Below are positions 61,945-64,000 of a stretch of DNA of 64,000 nucleotides, one piece after another. A model generated the notes under the pieces. The model ran no database searches and was not told the origin of the DNA. It saw only the letters and a program-made list of their open reading frames with translations. Position numbers and translations under genes: made by a program. The stretch covers positions 8,746 through 72,745 of the forward strand of contig NZ_DASWPE010000089.1 of NCBI RefSeq assembly GCF_036404135.1, given 5' to 3'. The stretch is from Rhodopseudomonas_A sp036404135 (GTDB lineage: Bacteria; Pseudomonadota; Alphaproteobacteria; Rhizobiales; Xanthobacteraceae). Positions within the stretch are counted from its first letter, which is position 1; the number at the start of each line of letters is the position of its first letter.

Positions 61945-62712
61945 TTACCATGTCTTCCAGGGCGCGTTGCCCGAAGACCACAGTTCTTCGAGATGGGTCT
62001 TTTCGCGCAGCGTGTCCATCGCCTGCCAGAACCCGTTATGTTGGTACGAGGTGAGTTGGTTGTCGGCGACCAGCCGCTGCAGCGGCGTCCGCTCCCAGAC
62101 CGTTTCGTCATTGTCGATGTAATCGACGACGCTCGGCTCCAGCACGAAGAATCCGCCGTTGATCCACGCGCCGTCGCCGGCGGGCTTCTCCTGGAAATAG
62201 CGCACCGCGTCGTTCTCGATGATCAGCGCGCCGTATCGCCCGGGAGGCTGGATCGCCGTCACCGTCGCCAAACGTCCCGCGCGGCGATGTTCGGCCACAA
62301 GATGTCCGATATCGACGTCGGATACCCCGTCGCCGTAAGTGAAGCAGAACGTCTCGTCTCCGATGTAGGACGCAACGCGCTTCAAGCGGCCGCCCGTCAT
62401 CGTCGATTCCCCGGTATCGACCAGCGTGATCGTCCACGGCTCGGCGAATTTCTGGTGAATCTGCATCTTGTTGTTGCGCATGTCGAAGGTGACGTCCGAC
62501 ATGTGCAGAAAGTAGTTTGAGAAATACTCCTTGATCACGTATCCTTTGTAACCGAGGCAGATGATGAATTCATCGATGCCGTAGTGGGAATACATCTTCA
62601 TGATGTGCCAAAGGATCGGCTTGCCACCTATTTCAATCATAGGTTTCGGTCGCAAATGGGATTCTTCGCTGATCCGCGTTCCCAAGCCGCCCGCCAATAT
62701 TACCGCTTTCAT
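61945..62712 (-). CDS. rfbF: Glucose-1-phosphate cytidylyltransferase
   Basis: 255 residues; makes CDP-glucose, the entry to CDP-6-deoxy sugars. MKAVILAGGLGTRISEES and RPKPMIEIGGKPILWHIMK are the RfbF signature. FCFTYGDGVSDV binds metal and PGRYGALII, WINGGFFVLEP and LQRLVADNQL are typical. The start is the ATG at 62712; a GTG five codons earlier lacks family similarity. It is the first gene of the operon. Confidence 0.96.
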   Translation of the reverse strand: MKAVILAGGLGTRISEESHLRPKPMIEIGGKPILWHIMKMYSHYGIDEFIICLGYKGYVIKEYFSNYFLHMSDVTFDMRNNKMQIHQKFAEPWTITLVDTGESTMTGGRLKRVASYIGDETFCFTYGDGVSDVDIGHLVAEHRRAGRLATVTAIQPPGRYGALIIENDAVRYFQEKPAGDGAWINGGFFVLEPSVVDYIDNDETVWERTPLQRLVADNQLTSYQHNGFWQAMDTLREKTHLEELWSSGNAPWKTW

Positions 62713-63371
62713 AGCTCGCCCTGTCACCCCGACCAGTCCCGGCCTTCGCCTATTTCAAATAACCCATTGTTGCAACAAAAGGCTGCCTAATCGAGCCGGC
62801 CCGCTCGAAATCCCCCGCGCCACCACCGGACCGCGCATCGGCTCGGAAAGACCCGGCATCAGCAGCGACCTGCGTTGAATTTTCCCGGAAGCGGCCGCGA
62901 TATGCCGCGCCATGGCGGCGTCCGCGCTGAAGCAGCTCTGCATCGATTCGACACTGGGTGCAGCGCGCTCATGCCGCGCAGACGATCGAATCACCAGCCC
63001 GGCGAGCCGCCCGCTCGCATGTCATGCCGGCATCAAGATGGTCAACTATGGATGTGGCGCGACGCTGCGATTACGCGCGAGTCGTGCTGCACGCAGCTAC
63101 TTTCTGCGACCCGCGCCGTTGTTGTCGCCGCCCACTCGCGCCTACGAATCTCCACCCGCGAGCAATGACTTGCTCAAGTTCCCGCCGTGATGTTTCTGCC
63201 ACTCCCAATGGTTGTCCAAGTTGGTTGCCTATACGGGCAAGCGAGTTTATGAATGACGATGTTAGAGATCGTCGGCCTTTTGTTTGTTTTCCTTGAGTGG
63301 TTCAGGGCGACGCCAAGTCTCGGTTTGGCAACACGGCGTCGTTGAGCACGAACTGCGTACGAGGTATGTTA
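62713..63371. other. Divergent intergenic region before the final glycosyltransferase
   Basis: 659 bp. Promoters for rfbF (leftward) and the glycosyltransferase (rightward) should lie here. Several short open frames overlap one another on the plus strand with no ribosome binding site or recognisable product, so I call none. A+T content rises near 63240-63300. Confidence 0.4.
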
Positions 63372-64000
63372 ATGAACACTGAGCCCGCTCGCTCCGCTTT
63401 GGTCGAAAACATCGTTTTACGCGCGCTGGAACCGTTTCGGCCCATGGTTCGTCGTCTTCCAGCTCATTCGCGCAGTCGCCTGCAGCGCGCCTTGTCTTAC
63501 TTCTTGAAGGCCCCTGGACCTCGCGCCCGCGTGAATAATGGGCAAACGCTGAGCGAGTCGGAGTCCGACCTGATGCTGGCCATGCGGCATGAATTCGACG
63601 CCGAATGGTACATTCTGGAATATCCCGACGTCTGCGCCGCCGCCGTCGATCCGGTGCAGCACTACATTCACTTCGGATCAAACGAGGGGCGATACCCCAA
63701 TCCAACCTCGGCACGGCTGAAGTTCGATGCGACTTGGTATCTGGAAACATACAGCGACGTTCGCGCGTCGGGCGTCCCGCCGCTACATCACTACCTGCAT
63801 TTCGGATTGGCGGAAGGCCGCTTCTGCAATGCCTTCGACGGTGATCAGTCGAGCCGATCATTATCGGATCTATGCAATCCGGAAGGTTCGGAGCCGCATC
63901 TTGGGATTTCGGACGCAGGTTTTCTGGTTTCGGTGCTGACGCCGACCTACAACACCGAGCCGCGTTATTTGCGCGAGCTGTTTCAGACCCTGGTGAACCA
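63372..64000 (+). CDS. GT2 glycosyltransferase with N-terminal repeats, 3' end cut by window edge
   Basis: I translated it by hand from the ATG at 63372; 209 residues are visible. A basic N-terminus (residues 15-55) is followed by two copies of the repeat also found at the start of the 933-residue protein: FDAEWYILEYPDV...HYIHFGSNEGRYPN and FDATWYLETYSDV...HYLHFGLAEGRFCN (about residues 75-150). A GT2 domain then begins, VSVLTPTYNTEPRYLRELF. The protein probably continues as a large, possibly multidomain glycosyltransferase beyond the window. It is transcribed divergently from the CDP-sugar operon. Confidence 0.82.
   Translation, partial: MNTEPARSALVENIVLRALEPFRPMVRRLPAHSRSRLQRALSYFLKAPGPRARVNNGQTLSESESDLMLAMRHEFDAEWYILEYPDVCAAAVDPVQHYIHFGSNEGRYPNPTSARLKFDATWYLETYSDVRASGVPPLHHYLHFGLAEGRFCNAFDGDQSSRSLSDLCNPEGSEPHLGISDAGFLVSVLTPTYNTEPRYLRELFQTLVN

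Noticed and set aside
62875..63296. Three overlapping short plus-strand frames
   Set aside because: They overlap in different frames, lack ribosome binding sites and read as Arg/Ser-rich chance translations in a divergent promoter region.
1..64000. tRNA, rRNA or prophage attachment site
   Set aside because: I found no cloverleaf-like sequence, CCA end, rRNA segment or integrase gene on either strand by reading; a covariance-model search was not possible here.

Overview
The window is high-G+C DNA with the gene style of an alphaproteobacterium of the order Hyphomicrobiales (Rhizobiales), most like Rhodopseudomonas or Bradyrhizobium. The basis is paired Liv-type ABC operons, one with an acyl-CoA ligase relic inside it; short palindromic intergenic repeats of the type common in this order; and frequent ATGA/GTGA/TGATG gene overlaps. 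The genus is an inference, because no rRNA or tRNA gene is present and I recognise none on either strand. Region 1 (1-15,000) is transport. A cut-off UDP-glucuronate decarboxylase gene is followed by a complete five-gene branched-chain-type ABC operon (binding protein, two permeases, two ATPases). A GAF-EAL protein comes next, then a second Liv-type operon. In that second operon an acyl-CoA ligase gene has lost its catalytic core by in-frame deletion, and a DUF559 endonuclease-like gene sits between inverted palindromic repeats. Region 2 (15,000-19,120) holds two small membrane proteins and a type I secretion ABC transporter/HlyD pair without an outer-membrane partner or substrate. Region 3 (19,140-33,130) is an unusually dense block of polytopic membrane proteins, most with an acidic motif after the first membrane segment as in GT-C glycosyltransferases. 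They include two paralogous pairs and one gene broken by an in-frame TGA. Region 4 (32,705-40,867, minus strand) is an eight-gene run for making and exporting a modified amino sugar: an SDR, a DegT aminotransferase, a methyltransferase, a NeuD-like acyltransferase, a beta-propeller protein, a GtrB-like polyprenyl-phosphate glycosyltransferase, a GNAT/FemAB-like protein and GtrA. The gmd gene follows. Region 5 (41,388-50,982) has a flippase-like protein, a bacterial STELLO (DUF288) protein, a GT2 and fcl on the plus strand. On the minus strand it has a 933-residue multidomain glycosyltransferase, a methyltransferase fused to a coiled coil, and an epimerase. Region 6 (51,217-62,712, minus strand) has a complete dTDP-rhamnose set (rfbCBDA order), a 1,010-residue membrane protein, and a five-gene operon predicted to make a CDP-linked, C-methylated 6-deoxyhexose. 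The window ends inside another glycosyltransferase with the same N-terminal repeats as the 933-residue one. Taken together, 19-64 kb is a surface-polysaccharide locus. It can supply GDP-fucose, dTDP-rhamnose, a CDP-branched sugar and an N-acylated amino sugar, and it carries many candidate lipid-linked-sugar glycosyltransferases to use them.
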